A DNA stretch of 64,000 nucleotides from Atrichornis clamosus (GCA_013400975.1 WBMZ01009034.1:1-64000), one strand, 5' to 3'. Positions 36,961 to 51,700 are shown, counted from the first letter of the stretch. Numbers and translations: made by a program. The notes: a model not told the origin generated them from the sequence alone.

Positions 36961-39900
36961 AACTCTGAGAAAAGGAAGACTTGGATTTAGTGCTGAAATC
37001 CATCTGAAGGATTTCAAGCTGAGGTTTCTCACCAAGTGGTGGACTCTTAACTACTCAGCTGTTTACTGGGTTGGGATCAAGGGCATCCTTTGTACAACTA
37101 GGAATGTAAAATTTACAGGACCAGAGGAGGGAGAGCATGAGTGAGAGAAACAGGACTTTATAATCCAGTGATGAGGTCACTTCCCTGGAAGGGGGAAACA
37201 CAGGCTGGACTTTGAGGACTGTGTATGTATTTTACATGAAACAGTGCGTAGAGTTTATTAACTGTCTTGGAAGATTGAGCAGAACTAAGCATAGCCTATA
37301 AAGTGGAGAGTTGAAAAATTTCTGTCTAAAGTCCTTCATCAATAATTGAATGAAAGCTTAAAATGGCAGTAGTAAACACAGAAAGAAAATAAGTTTTTTG
37401 TACATGTGGTTTCTTTTTTTTCAGATTCTTGATATTGCAAAATTGATTCATTTCATAACAATTTTATGTGGTGAAAGCTTTTGTTTAATCCTATTTTAAG
37501 CCTCTGTTTAATCTTATTTTAAATGTACTAATCAAGCTACAGTTTGTGTACTTGCCAGAAAAATTATTCTTAATTTGTGTAATAGTTTTAAGAGAAATGA
37601 GCATATTTAAAATCAATAGAAATTCTACATCCACATCTGTGGATATAAAATGTTGATGTAATAGTGGTGCATGCCAAAACTCTTGTATTTCTCAGCTTAT
37701 AACTTCAAAGTGAAAAAATGAAAATGTATTATACTACAGTGCATGACTAAATTAGGGTATTAAAACAGGTTCTTTGTTATGTTTACCTCTAATTTAGATG
37801 GTTTAAAAAACTCAATTGTTATTAGCTAAATTTCCAGTGGCAGTTTTAGGTTTCTAGGAAGCTCCAGTGACCTCTGTAAAGAGGTAATTCAGTGAACCTG
37901 TCACTAATAATTTCATTCTGCAGCTAATAGTAATGAGTTTAATCCAGAAATTATGAACTGGGCCCCCTTTCCCTGAGGGAAGTATTTCTTTCCACCTTTA
38001 AATATAAGGAGGAGTGAGCATAGAAAATTTAACAGAACCTGGCTGTTCCTTTAATTTTGAAGTCATGAGGCTTTTGTGAAGTACTGTGCAGAATCCAGGA
38101 ATGCACAGCACAATTTTCTTTGAATTACCTCCCTCTGAAGGCAGACAGATGTTTCACCCCTGCCGTTTTTCTGGAATACAACTTTATCTGCTGTCACTCT
38201 CGTGTTTACCCGCAGCCCTGCAAACTAGTTCCTGATTGCTGGTGTCTTTTGGAACTGTTCTGTGCACAAGAAGCCTGACTGTTCTCGGCCCTGCTCTGAC
38301 TGATAACCTGAAAAGTATCGATGCTTCTGCCCGGTGTTTACAGTAGCCATGCAAGTGGCTCAGTAATGCAGCACTTGTGAAGAAAGTCATAGCAGATAAT
38401 GATGTCGTTGAACTGTTGACTTGTTTTCTCTGAAAGAAAAAGTGCAGTCATTCAACAAGAAACCTGGGAAAATGCCGTCAGTGCCTTTACCAGTTGTACC
38501 CCACTATGTTTTGGTATTGAATTAGAATGCTAATCACTGAGTTGTTTTCCATCTTGTCCTAATGAAAGAAAGTCCTGTATGTAGGGGACTGGAATTTCAG
38601 TTTGTAAGCATTTTGAGCACAGCCCTTTGTTTCTGCTTTGTTATTTCTAGTTCAGCAATAACTTGTTTTACAGAAAACTTACAGCCAGAGATTGCGCATC
38701 ATGCTTATCCCTGCAATTTGCAGTTCTACCTTTTAGTTATATTCTGTGTACTGCATGTTTTTCTTAAGCAGTTTTTTAACTGTGTTAACTGTTTTAGTCC
38801 TCTGTATCAACTGTAAAGCCTATTGCTTTTGCAGTATGTACTCTAATATACACATTATATGCATACGTTCTCCTAAGTGAACCTAAATCATCAGTGCCAC
38901 CGAAAGAAATGCATCTCCCCCATCTGAATTAGCCTTGCCTGCTATAGTCACCATCCTTATGCCAGCAAACAAGTTTATGCAAGTACATGGGGAGTTGAAT
39001 TTAGACAGTTTATTGGGATGAAAACTGTTCTTTGAAGAGGAAGTGTGTGGGTGAGCGTGATGAGCACATGTTCGCGTGATAGGCACTTGCCTCTTAAAAT
39101 TACCGCCCAGCTCTGAAATTCTTTGTCCTCTGACCTTGGCCCAAGCATTCCAGGTTCCTTTCTCTCCCTTCTTCCCAGCCCCCCTCCCCTTGATGTGTGC
39201 AGCTTGCTCTCACCCCTGGTTTGTAATGTGCCAGTAACCAAAGAGCTCAAGGGTCAGCTGTCCCCACTTGCCGTGCACAAATACTGTTGGTCCTGCCTGG
39301 CATCTCACACTCAGTTGTACTGGAAAGGTGGCAGGAACGCTGACTGATATTACAGTCTCCTCTAATGCCTTCAGTAACTGATGTGCCTTTGCCTGTGAGT
39401 ACTGTGACCAGATCCATGTGATACTTTTTTGTTCACTGTGAGGAAAATCATGGATGTGTCATACAAGTATGAAGAACAAGTCATCCAGAATTCATTGGGA
39501 TGCTTCCCTCAAGGTTAGGTTATTTTTGTCTTTGTTTCTAAAGCAAACCCTTTGGGAAAGATTTTCTTGCAGTTAGATTTATACTTGTTTTGGAAAGAGC
39601 ATATGCAAAGATTAATATCTTCTGACAAATAGAGCAATGTTACTGCGGCTGGTCTTTCTTTTTAAAACCTGATTGAGCTGTGAGTTCTTGCTGGGAACGT
39701 CAGTATCTTTTGCATGCATTGTTCATAAAAATGATATCTGGCAGGTGATTGTTAAATACTGTAGACTAAACAAGGGTATTCCGTGAAATAAGATTTAAAA
39801 TTATAAAAAGAATATTCAGGTTTTAATATCTGAACTCTTGCTATAAAGGGTTGATGGCTTGGTAGTAAACTGACTTCTTAGCTTTATTAAAATTAGCAAT

Positions 39901-42900
39901 GCCAATGCGCTGGAACAGGTACACAGCCCAATTAAGTGAGCTGGAAGGGAGGGAACTGCAAAATGACCAAAGTTCCCTCCTGGCCATGGAAGGGCTGTGC
40001 AGCTGCTGCTGCCGTGGGGCAGCCTGGAGTCTTTGACAGCTGTTGTTTCCTTGTCTCCATGTCTGATATAGAGGTGGTTTGCTGGTGTTAACTTTGTACA
40101 GCTGTGGTACTGCTGGCATATACCCAGTCACTCTTCTTTGCCAGGATATTAAAAACAATCTCCACACTTGTAGTCTCTAATGACCAGAAGTGACTAGTGT
40201 TCTCTCAATTCCCATACCCTGGTTTCCTTTGCAGACTGGTATCAGACCTACTGCTTCAGAGTCCTGATTCTCAAATCCTGGGTACAGAAAGAAAGTATAC
40301 TCCTAAATACATTTCAGCACCTGAGCCTCTTTACATTCCTTAATTCTTGTGCAAAAAGAGTTCATCTGATACTACAGTTCTTGTAACCAGCAGAGAACCA
40401 AATCTTATTCCAATGAATCTCTTAGAAAGTGAGCTTGTGTAGCCTGTATTTTAATTGGATGAGTAGCCTCTAGTAATTGGAAAGAAACAGTATTGTGCAA
40501 CTGAATTTCTACATACATCACAGACTGTAGTAATCCAGTCAAAGTCTGCTCTTGAATTCCATCTTTAAATAGGTATCCAACTGTATTTACTGAATATGGA
40601 TCTCAAGAGGCACCCTTAGGTTTGAAAAGCACTCAAGTACATAACTTCAGACATTTTGGTCAATACTGGGTCATCTTCAACATAAAAATCTGGTTTGTTA
40701 AATGGACCTCATGCAGTGAAGTAATGTATTCTGGGTTTGTAATGCAACTGTAATGCAATTTTTGTGTGCTTTGTGCTTTTCCAAAGGGTTTTTTGATTTG
40801 AGCATTGATCAGGAAGATATACAATTGCAGTTTTGTACTGACAACACAAATTTTGTACTGTACAGTCAGAACTGTCTGGCTCCAGGGAACCTGTGCACCG
40901 CAGAAAATGCCAGATCAGTTTTTTGAGAAGACACGCCTCGCTACCCCTGGGCATAATGCAAAAGAAATAGAGATAACATTAAAAAACACCAGAGGGGAAT
41001 GTTACATAGGGGTTTCATAGTTTAAACTTGTCTCAAGGTTTTTGCCTTAGAGTAGCAGGTGAAACAGAAACATATCAAGCTTGATGAACAGTTTTGGAAA
41101 TGATGTGACTTGCCTGTGATAGGCAGTAACTGTATTTTAGTCTAAACAGTGTGAAATCAGAGGGTCCTGGAGAAATCTGACATCTCCTTCTTAGGCTGTG
41201 GAGGTCGGGGCTCTGAAAGGTCTGGTTCTTGATTTATCTGAATGTATGAGGAATTCCCAGGCTCACATCTCTTTGCTAAGAGATAGCCAGAAAAGATTGA
41301 CTTCCCATTGCAGGGGCTGTGTTTGGGTAAGCCTGTGGCAGGCAAGCAGCCTGGTGAGCAAACACTGAGTTTGTGCTCAAATAGCATTTTCTCTTGCCTG
41401 GTCTGTCAGGCCTTCGTTAGTGTGTCAGTAAAGCTCACATCAAATAAAAGGTCCTCTATGGGCTCTAGCAATGCTTGTTTACTCCAAACACTTAGATCTT
41501 TCCTTTTTTTCTGAGGAAAAAAAGGTTAGCTTTGGTGCTTATTCCACTTTCCTAATGAAGAGAGGTGAAGGTGTGATGTTGGTTGTGCACAAAAGGAGGG
41601 GGAGCTCTTTCATGCATTCTTTGAAGGTTTAGGCAGTTATTTTTGAAAATCTTTTAGAAAAAATTGAATAAGAAGCTGGTAGAGATTTTCTCTCCTGTTA
41701 GTTTTACAAATCCAAGGGAACTAGGCTAGGTTGAAGGTTGAATGTGCAATAAGTAGAAGAAATGTTTCAGAACTACAGTTGTCACATAGTTTGTTCTTAA
41801 ATTAATAGTAAGAACCTTCTACTTAGCTGTGTAAGTGAATGAAGTGAACAGTGAAATAAATAGTTTTCTGATATCTCCAGCATAAAAGTTTATTTACACG
41901 CAGCTGTTTATATTGCATAAGCATTATATGGCAATACTTATGCAGTAACAATCAATATTGATGTTACATTTTTAGTTTCCAACTAAATTAAGTTTGAAAC
42001 AGTGGTCCCTATCTTAAAAGTAATTGATACCTTCTGAAAGAATCGCATACATTGCAAGACTTTGCTGTTTCTGGACTAAGAATATGGATCTGAAAAAAGT
42101 GACTTTTCCTTTGCTTCCCTAACTGAAATGGAAATAGTGGTATTTGTGGTTTCTGGACCGCTGCTATATGAATTTCTCCGAATGATGGGAGAAATGCAGT
42201 TCTTTATTATTTCTTTGATTATAGACAAGTTAATCCTAATGTGGTGGTTGCTAAAACACACAATGTATTAGTAAAATACATTTCTCCTGTTGTGGAAAAA
42301 AAATTACACTGCAATAGTCACTTTCACTACCATCAGACTGGTGGTTGTAATTTAAGTACTGGTGCTGTACAAGTGGTAGAATTACTGCTTTTTATGTCAC
42401 TTGTTTATTTTATGTTCAGATAAAGCATTCTGTTAGTTTTTCCCTCTGGTCAGTCTGGACTATTTTACAAGTGACATTATACATGTGTGCACTTACATAA
42501 GGTACACTTAAGTTTAGTTACTTCATAGTGGAAAAGGTACACCTGTGAGAAAGGAATGTGAATGAGGAAAATGTAACTGTGTGTAAACATGTTTATGCAG
42601 CTGCATTTTAATGTAACTTATTATTGGAACACTCTGTTTAGAGAATCAAACTTTTACAGCTGAAGACAAGCTATTAAAAATTCCTTCAAAACGTTGTAAG
42701 CTGTAGATAAATCAGAAGTATAGATATTCAATTCTGCTTCCAAATTTATTTGTATTTTTAACAAGTTTTCTTCGTATTAGTGTCTGAAAACTATTTGAGA
42801 TGCTAATAAAATGGTCTTATAAACTTTCCATATTAAAGCTTTTTTGCAGAGTATTAAATCTAATGCTTTCTTCTGTTTTTCATGATTAATGCACAACTTT

Positions 42901-45900
42901 GGTTTTTATTTTAGTAATGTAAATAATTTCATCCAGTGTGGAGAATTTTAAAACTTAATAGCTTTTCAAGGCTTTTGTGCGACGTGGTACTTGAGTTACT
43001 GTGGAGCCTCAGATATGCATTTCAATTCAGAGTACATGTTGTTTGGAAACATGGAAAATGTAAGGTTTATGTCTGTTAGATCTCCACTGAAAAAAATCAT
43101 TAAATTTATGTTAGTATTTCTGCTCTGTAAATAGGTAAAACAAGCCAGTCTTATAAAACTCAGCCTTCACATGATCTGATTTAAAATATCAGGATCTCAA
43201 TGAAAAAAGTTGGAGAAATGCTGCCAGTGTCTTGTTTCAGTTGGGGGAGGAGGGAAGGCTGTAAAATGTCATTATCATACTTCGCAAGCTTTTTAGAAAA
43301 AAATCAATAAAGGAAATAGTATAGAATCAGGCTGTATTTGTTTGCAGATTCATACTGAACTGACTCTTTCATTACGCTCGGGACTGAGAGGACATTGTTC
43401 TAGGCACTTCATGGACAATGAAAGACCCTCTTTGCCCCCAGAAATTTATTTCTGTCCTTTGACTTTCAATATTATTTAAGCTGATGTGACCTTAAATGTC
43501 CAGTTTCCAGAATACTGAAAAAAATGTATTGATATGTGGTCAATAGAATGTAGTATGTGGAGTTTAAATTTTCCAAATCCAAGCCAGATGTCCTCTACAT
43601 ATCTTAAAAAACCTGAACAAACAAAACAAACAATCCCAAAAAGCAACCACAATGAATAGAGCATGATCAGTGAGCAGTCTTAACATTTTCCCTGTCACTA
43701 GTGCAGGAGAAAGGCTGAGAATTGAGTTTACAGGCTGAAAAATCTTAAAGCCTTGCAAAGTGGTCTTTCTTGAGGTTATCAATTATGAAAGATTTTGTGA
43801 TAAAGTATGGATGAGTGGAAGCTGGAGAAGGACAGTCAATTTACTTCACGTCATCTATTGATCAGACAATATTTCATCCTTGTGGAGGCAGCAGTCTGAA
43901 AATGGAGAACTCTACTTAAGGCTCCTGCCATAGGTATATGATGATACACAAGCAGTTTTGCTTACATCAAAACCTATATTTATTTATAAGAAGATCTCTC
44001 TTCTACACTTCAAGTGGAAGAAAAAAGAGTGTATGGAAGAATACCAGTGTAAGAGGATGCAAACTTTTATATTTAATATCTTGAATTTCAGTTACTTCCT
44101 TTTCTTCATCCTGTATCTCAAATAGACCTACAGATTGAAGTGCCGGGTTTTCATTGCTGGATGCTCTTGTTTTTATACTTCACAATATTGTCTTTCATCT
44201 CTGGATGGGTAGTGCAGGTTGTGAATTAACTTCAGTGCTCATAGGCTTCTGAATGCCAATTTTGAGTGTTTCCAACTCCATTTCCTTATGGACATACCCG
44301 TTCTCTTTTCAGACAGTTTATGCCTAGGAGCAGACAAATCCCATTTGTGTGGCTGCAGTCTCAGATAAATCAGTTTGTGTCTTTGCCTCATATTTCTGGG
44401 CCCAAGAGCATTTGGGAGCACTATGTAGGCACTTGGATCTCTCTGCAGGTTGTCAGGTGTGAGGATCAGTGGCAGTCTAGACCTAGTAATCTCTGATGGT
44501 TCAAGCTGACTCAGCCCAATTAACTTTCTAATACAGTGCTGGTGTATCCCATGTCCTCCTAGAATCTGGAAGTTCCTGCTGTGTGCCTCTGAATAATTAA
44601 AGTAGGTGCTACTATCTTAGTATTACCTTAAGTGTTGCACAAAAATGTACTTTAGTATGAAAAGTAGTAAATGAATGGTTGGTCTCTACCATATTTCTCC
44701 TGCTACGTTGTTTATTTTAAATGGCATTTGGTAAATTGCCTACTGCAAGTACTGTGCTGTGGCATCTGAGAGGCAACAGAGACTATTGCGTCCAAGAAAA
44801 AAAACCCACCAGCCAGGAAATTCTGTAGGTGGATAGGAATTGTAATAAAAATCCAGTGTAGCTGTAATAAAATATGAGCTGAGTGCATGTGCCACGTGCA
44901 GAACTCATTTTGTCATTTTAACCTCTAATTGGCTATTTTATTCCATATTCCCTTATCCTCCCCAGTTCATTAGCAACTCAGCAGAATTTCTACAGCCCCT
45001 GTAATGCCTTCTGTCTCATTTTCAAGGATTTTGGAGGCCTCTGCACTTTTTCCCTGAGCACTTGCTTAGTCCTTCAGCATCAGTTTGTCCCCAGAACACC
45101 CAAGACTGCCACCAGCTATCATGTTAACATTCAGTGCTCAGAGTCCTTCAGCTACTTTTGAATCTCTCTCTAAGAGAGTGACACTGTGACAAGAAGAACC
45201 TGTGATTAATGTCATATTGTGCTCAGAGAGGCAGGTGAAGGCATTCACCCAGGAAAAGGTGCAAGGCGTAGCTGCACCTGTGGTGGTTGAAGGGTGGCAG
45301 CTTGGTCACAGCTCTTGATCATGGGCAGCCAGAGGTAGAAGTGGCTGGCATTTGATGGCATTGCCTGATGCCTTCAGTTTAGGAGAGACTATGAAGGGGA
45401 CACGGCAAGTATTGCAGCTCTTTATATTGTGTTTGAAGAGAGAGAATGGTCAAGCTTCATGTATTACAACACAGTGTGTCAGCCCTACTTTGTAAATACA
45501 AGCTTCAGTTTTTTAGGCTCATCATCTTATACGAACTGTAGCTCATTTGAATCTCAAACATTGTTGTCTTCATAACTATTTACATTTTTCCTAAGTATTG
45601 TATATAGAAATGTGGGAACTGTATTAGTGTTTTTACTACTACTTGCTTTTATTTGTTAAGCATACAATGAAAAATGTTACTTTAAAATCCTCAGTAGAAA
45701 AAGTGCTGCTTATCATGATAGAAAAGTGGAAAAAACATCTCTTATGATAACTAAGTTAAAGAAATTTCCTTTGATCGGAACATGCAAAGTACTTATAAAA
45801 TGTATGGGTAGATCCATAGGTAGATGGAACTTCCTCATACATTGAGGATAATACTGTCTTAAACCAAGGCTGAGTTTGTGCAGATGTCTTCCAGATTCCC

Positions 45901-48289
45901 TGCATAGATGCATTTCCAGGCAGTGATTAGAGCAGTGTTATTTATCCTCTTGAGGTTTCCACAGATCAAATTTGACATTCCTGCTCTGCCTTGAATCGCT
46001 CTAAATTCTTCCATCCTTTTTCACCTTTACAGTTTTCCTGTACCTGCACTCCATATGCCATAGAGCTCAGTTTTATTTTCTAATCACTTGCAAGTAAAGA
46101 AGTCAGCATTTGTCTGGTATTGCTGGAGATGAATGGTGGGATAAGAAGCAACATTAAAAGTGATGCAGAAGGGGTTGTTAAGTGATGTAGAGTGCTGGGA
46201 ATGTCCAAGCTAGGAATATGCTGGGCGGACCCTGGACAACTAAGGCTCTTGCAGGGTTTGAGTGTAGCGTAGGGGAAAGGTTTTTCAGCATTTACAGTGT
46301 TGAGTTTGGTTTTCAGATACTGTAAAGGCAATAATTGAGTACGAGTCTGTAATTCAAATATATGATACACTATTTAAATCCCATTTGGACAAATACTTTT
46401 ATTAAGCATAACTATGAACATTCATTATACATTCTTTTTACTGTCATCCTTGGGAACAAAGTATCTGCATTAAATTTATGTGCTAGGAAACTAAAACTAT
46501 TTTCTGCAGTAATATAATCTAAGAGTTTTAATAGACTGTAATCCTTTAGATTTTTATAGTCTTTCTCCTCCTAGATATAACAGCAGTGAGCAAATATTAT
46601 GTGCCTCTTGTCACTTCTTTGAAGTGGTTAGCAAATAAAAGATACAGTATCTGCAGTGAACTGATACACAGTAATATTTATACATTTAAGAATTACTTTT
46701 ATTGGTAGGTATGTTTTTCAAAAATATGTGGAGTTCTGTGACTTCGGAAAAGTAACTTTGAGATTATTATTCTGATACTTCCAGGCTGTATTATGTGTGT
46801 CAGATATCCAGAAAGTGAATACTGTTTTGTAGTCCTACATTCATTTTGAATTATGGTTGAAAGCTGCTTTGTAGTAGTGCTGTTTTGCTCAATAAATATA
46901 TTTGAGTTTCTTGTATAAGAACTGTCCTGGATCGTTAACACTGAATGGCTATACCTTGAATGGAAAGCAAGTTTTCTGTTAGAGAATCCATTAATGTTAG
47001 GAAAGCGATGTTTTAGATAGGATGCTGATAGTGTGGGGGAAGTGGAGACGGCAGCTGATGCCAGTGAAATTTTCCAGTTGAAGCTCAGAAAGTCAAGGAA
47101 GATACATGTGAAAAGAAAAGTTTCCCCTTAGAAGTGGAGAAGCAGGACAGTTTCTCGCCACCTGTTAAAGACCAGATCCAATGAGCAGGAAGAGCTGCCT
47201 TGTGTAAAAACTTGGACCAGAACTGGAATGCATAATTCTAAGGTCACACTAAGGGAAACTGAGCCTCAGTGTTTCCTTTGGTTAGATCTTTTGCTTTACA
47301 AAGAGTAAAGATGCTTATAGATGAGAAATTCCTTTTGCTCCAACCAGTTCAACTTGACCCTGATATCAGAGCTCCCTATTTCAGTAGAGGGTAAGGAGAA
47401 CACTTCTAAAAGCCAGTCAGACCCCTGTGGATTGTATCTACTTTGGAGTTACAGGGGACTGATGTACAGGATCTGCCCCAGGAGGATGCCAGTTCTGAGG
47501 TTTGTATCTGAGATACCCAGAGCTGAGGAAAGACCTGAGTTACGTCCCAAAACACGAGGTTCATGAGCATGTGAACTTTAGTAGTTAGTTTCAGCATAAT
47601 ATCCTGGTGTACCACAGATTGAGACCAGTTTATAGCACTTCCTCTAGCAGGGTTTTAAGTTCCTCATAATACAGCTCTGCTAAGTGAAATGAGTACCATG
47701 TTCCCCACATTAATACTGAGCTCTTTTTAAAGTTGACTTACTACTTTATTCTTGAGGTCCTAGAATGGAGTTTTTAAATATCCCGACTTCCGTAATCTCT
47801 TTTTTTGTTTTGAGTTGTGAACCATGGATTTTTCAGCTTTTTACATTAATAGTCTGTAATAATTACATTTGTATTTATAAAGTCTTATAAACACTGTTAT
47901 CTGAGAAGTATGGGGAGATGTTTATTTTTGAACTACCAGATGTTCAAGTACTTGGGTGTGGAAGATGATTTTTTATGTACAAATATCATAAATTCTGGTG
48001 GAGTAAAAGCTCTTAAATCCCAGAATCGTGTTTTGTTGCTGGAGACCTGTTAGAGATTTGTAGCCACACAGCCATATTTTGTAAGAAATGCCTGACAACC
48101 AAAGGATGAAGTAAGAGCTTGGTGGGACAAGCCAGTGCCAGGACGTAAGGAGGGCTGAAGTGAGTTTGAAAAGCACTCCCGATGACCCCCGGTGCTGCTT
48201 TCAGTCTTCCGCCTTCCTCAGCCCTTTCCATTTCCAAATGCCGGTGACAAGGTGATGCCACTTGCGCTTTCCACGTAGGCATGTGCTTG
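36961..48289. other. Non-coding stretch upstream of the second CpG island
   Basis: No gene, RNA or transposon was recognised. A small direct repeat TGTTTAATCYTATTTTAA occurs at 37482-37499 and 37505-37522, differing by one base. Other open frames are short and featureless. Confidence 0.5.
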
Positions 48290-48720
48290 GAAGGCTGGCG
48301 CGGAGCCCGCGGGTCGCGCAGCCCCGCTGTGCGCCGGCAGGTGAAGCTGCAGCGCTCGGCTCAGCTCCGCGCCCCGACCCAGATCCAAGGGGGCTGGCAC
48401 CGAGGGCGGGGAGCGGCCCGGGGCTCCCGCAGCAGCAGCAGGAGCAGGGAGGAGCCGGCGGGCGCTGCCAGAGCCCTGACCTGCCGCGGGGAGGGGCGGC
48501 CACGGCTCCCGGCGCGGCTCTCCCCGCTCAGGGCCAGTGTCGGGGCGAGCGGCGAAGCGGCTCCGGCTGCGGGAGGAGCGCCGCGGAGCGGGGCGATACC
48601 TGGAGCAAGAGGGGGCTGCCGCCTCCTTCCTGCCGATCTGCCCCGGGTGCGGCTGGTGAGTGTCGGGAGGTGCGTCCCGTGGGGTCGCTTCGGACCTGGC
48701 CGCGCGTTCAGAAAGCGTGG
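48290..48720. promoter_or_regulatory. DISP1: CpG island, probable DISP1 promoter
   Basis: About 430 bp of high G+C with many CG dinucleotides stand out sharply from AT-rich flanks. SP1-type GC boxes are visible (GGGCGGGGA near 48405, GAGGGGCGG near 48491). No TATA box is apparent, as is usual for CpG-island promoters. The next recognised coding sequence downstream on the plus strand is the DISP1 start exon about 7.3 kb away, and the island contains a consensus plus-strand splice donor. I infer that it drives DISP1; the transcription start itself cannot be placed. Confidence 0.75.
48300..48655 (+). other. DISP1: Predicted untranslated first exon of DISP1
   Basis: No ATG is present in the plus strand from about 48290 to 48655, which is notable for 360 bases and suits a 5' leader. 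The right end is a strong donor, GGCTG/GTGAGT, cut after 48655. An alternative donor is CAG/GTGAAG, cut after 48340. If 48655 is joined to 55924, the DISP1 reading frame has TGA at 48342 and 48477 and no upstream start, so translation would begin at 55955. The left boundary is arbitrary because the transcription start is unknown. Overlapping 152- and 168-codon frames beginning at ATGs at 48281 and 48262 reflect the high GC content and are not taken as proteins. Confidence 0.55.
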
Positions 48721-51700
48721 GGATGGAGGTTTAACTTAGTGTATTTACACTGCGGTGCTACTCTGTAAGGCAAGTGGACTCCTGGGCTTGTGAAAGACTT
48801 TTCGGCTGAGTAGAAATGCCGGAGAGCTTAGCACGGGACCTTGTCAGCGCTGAAGAGCCTGGTGAGAAAGCAGAACAGCCCCCGACTCGAGATCCGGCTC
48901 TTTGAACAGATGCGCTGTGATAAAAGTGCTCTGTGAGGTTTATCATTTGACCTTCAGAGCGCGGCTCAGCAAATGGGAGAATTCAAAACGACTCACGCTT
49001 GGGAAATGAAGCGGAAAAAAAAAAAATAATTCTTCCATGTTCAGCTTTCAAAAAAAATTATTGCTGGACTGGTAGTGTAAAACTCCTTTTTCTGTAGCTA
49101 AATGCAAAGAATGTTCTGTGTTTATCAAATAGGTGTGACTGCCAATATGTACCTGCCTCATGTGCCCTGACATTCTCAGTGTTTGCCTTCTTTAATGTAC
49201 TGTAATGGTAAAATTATATTAGTGCTTCTATTAAAATATGAAGAAAAAAGCTATTATTAGTAACAACTCTTGTTACTATGTTACTATGTTCAAACGTAGC
49301 TTTTAAGTTTGGACAGAAAACAAAAAAATCTGATCCTAAGCAGATGGTTGAGAGGTTTCTTAACCTCTTATATAATGCTAATATGTTAGGTATAGCTGGG
49401 GCTGTATCTTAAAGAGTGTTGCTTTTGTGTCCCTTTACAGCTGTAATAATTTAACTGTTAATCCCACAGCTTGATGAAGTAAAAATCTGTGGAACTTTCA
49501 ATGCAAGTAACTCTTTTTACATCCAGAAAGAGACATATTTTGGTTTCCCTCCCCTCTGTGTAAGCAGGATTAGAGCTATTTTGGATCAGAATATTTGCAA
49601 TTACAAAAACTTTAAAGTCTTTCATATGGTAATGGAAAGTCGGTAAGTTGTGTAAGTAAGATTTAGTGCGATGACAGTGTGGCAGTTGTAAGCAATGTTC
49701 GGGGGTTTTTTAAGAGCTTTCTGGGCTCTTAAACTGTGCTGAAGTATACCTGCTTTCCAGAACTATGCACATTTTTTCTTGAAGTAGTATGGGTCCAATA
49801 ATTTCTGCTTGTAGCTATATCTCATTCCAAAACTCGAGTATTTGAAGCTTTTGTAGACTTTCTTAATACATTTTTTTTACATTTCCCCCACATAGATATG
49901 CTGCTTTTTTTTTTTTTTTCATAAAACTTTAGGATCATACAAAACTTCTGGAAGAGAATTCAGGGCTCCTTGTTGTTGCTTCTGTCTATAGTCTAATTAT
50001 ATTTATTGGAAACTTTGACTTTAAAAATACTTTGTCGTTAAAGCACTGCAATCAATTTCTGTAGTCAAAGCCCTGCAAATGATTGCTGGAAATGGTCTGC
50101 TGTTGTTTTGCTCTCTGTGCCAGGAGAAGTAACTTTCACTTAAAAGAAGAGCAAAATCTGTTTCTGAGGGTCTGAAGAATAATGGGTTTCCCACCCTTTG
50201 CAGTCTTTCCCAGCTCCCTCACCCCACAGCTGTCACTGGTGGGTCAGTTCTTGTGCCAGCTTGGCAAAGGTGGTTTGCCAGTGCCCGTCTGTGCATGAGC
50301 TGTGGTCCTGGCATGCTGACATCTGGAAAGTCCCTGTCACAGGAATTGCAGTTCCCGAGCCAGCCTGTGACGCAGGAAATGAACTCATGGAGTCTCAGAT
50401 TCGGGACAGGACAGCTTTGCAACCTTACAGGCTGTGAAGATGGATGGCAAGGATAGCTGGCTCTCAAAACACTTGGAGGAGGGGAAATTTCCCTTCTACA
50501 AACCTCTTCTGCTTCATAATTATCTTCTAACTGCTACCTCATGGTACAAGTACTTAAATTGCTGAAAATCTGCTTGTTAATAGGGTGACATTAGTTGAGA
50601 AAATGGGTATTTATAGGCTGTGCAGAAAATAAACCGACCATAATGGCATTTCTCAAAAATAGGAGCTACATTGTACCAACCCTCAAAGTGAAATGGCTGC
50701 TTTAAAAAATATATCAGGTAAACTTGTTTGTTGATGAAATAAGAATTCCCAAAGCTGAAACGCTTATATTTAATATACTTGAAATACCTGGGAGAAAAAA
50801 GCAAAGGACAGGGATGGCTTGTTCTGGTAAGCATCTGTATTTTGTACAGAGAAAGCTTTCCTAGGAAGACCTAGGGGTTAACTGCTGAAATGAAAAAGCG
50901 AGAATTGAGGTCTTGAGAGAAACCAAGCACCACATATGATAGCATTGGTGTAAGAGCTGGAGAATTTGAAAAATGTCTATCTGAGAGCCAAAAGGGAGAT
51001 CAACAACCATAAAACATTAAAAAGCGGTTTGACTTTCTAAAGACCATTGCAGTAATAGATAACTAGACATTTCCCATGAAACACAGTATCAAACACCAGG
51101 CACCACCTGTTACTCCTCTGAGCACTGAGAAAAAGCAAAGATACAAAGAATTTTGGTAATGTGAAGGAGGAGAAACCCTCCTTAAGAGTGGCTGTGCACT
51201 GGCTGGCACAGCAAGCGAAGTCTGGAGAGGATTTAACTGACTTTACAGATTGTAAGACCGTGTAACCCATTTGCCACATTGGAAACCTTCAGCGTCCTAA
51301 AGAACTACGAGGCCATTATAGTATTTCATCTGGAAGGAGACTTAACAGGTAGCACTGGGATTGTTAAACGTTACTTATTTCAAAAATGCACTGCTTCTAG
51401 AATCCAGCTGGTTTAGATGAAGTTTTAACATGAAAAGACGTTTTTGTTACTTCAGACAACGTGTTCATCTCAGAACTATGATACTTTGTAGATGGCAGGT
51501 CTGCAAAGACCATGAAGCCTGGGCTGGCTCAGATAGTTGGGTGCTGCAATGCTGACTACAGCTGAAAAGCTTTAGATAACTTTTAAATGAAATTTGAGTT
51601 TTGTGCTACCTTAAATGAAAAAGGGAAGGTCTTATAACAGTTCAGTTTTGGTTTTGTGCAAGGTACAGATTTGGAGGGTTTTTTTTCTTATGTAGTTAAA

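Noticed and set aside
48262..48768. 168- and 152-codon overlapping frames in the CpG island
   Set aside because: High GC removes stop codons in all frames; the compositions are Arg/Gly/Ala/Pro-rich without domain structure, and the region fits an untranslated exon better.
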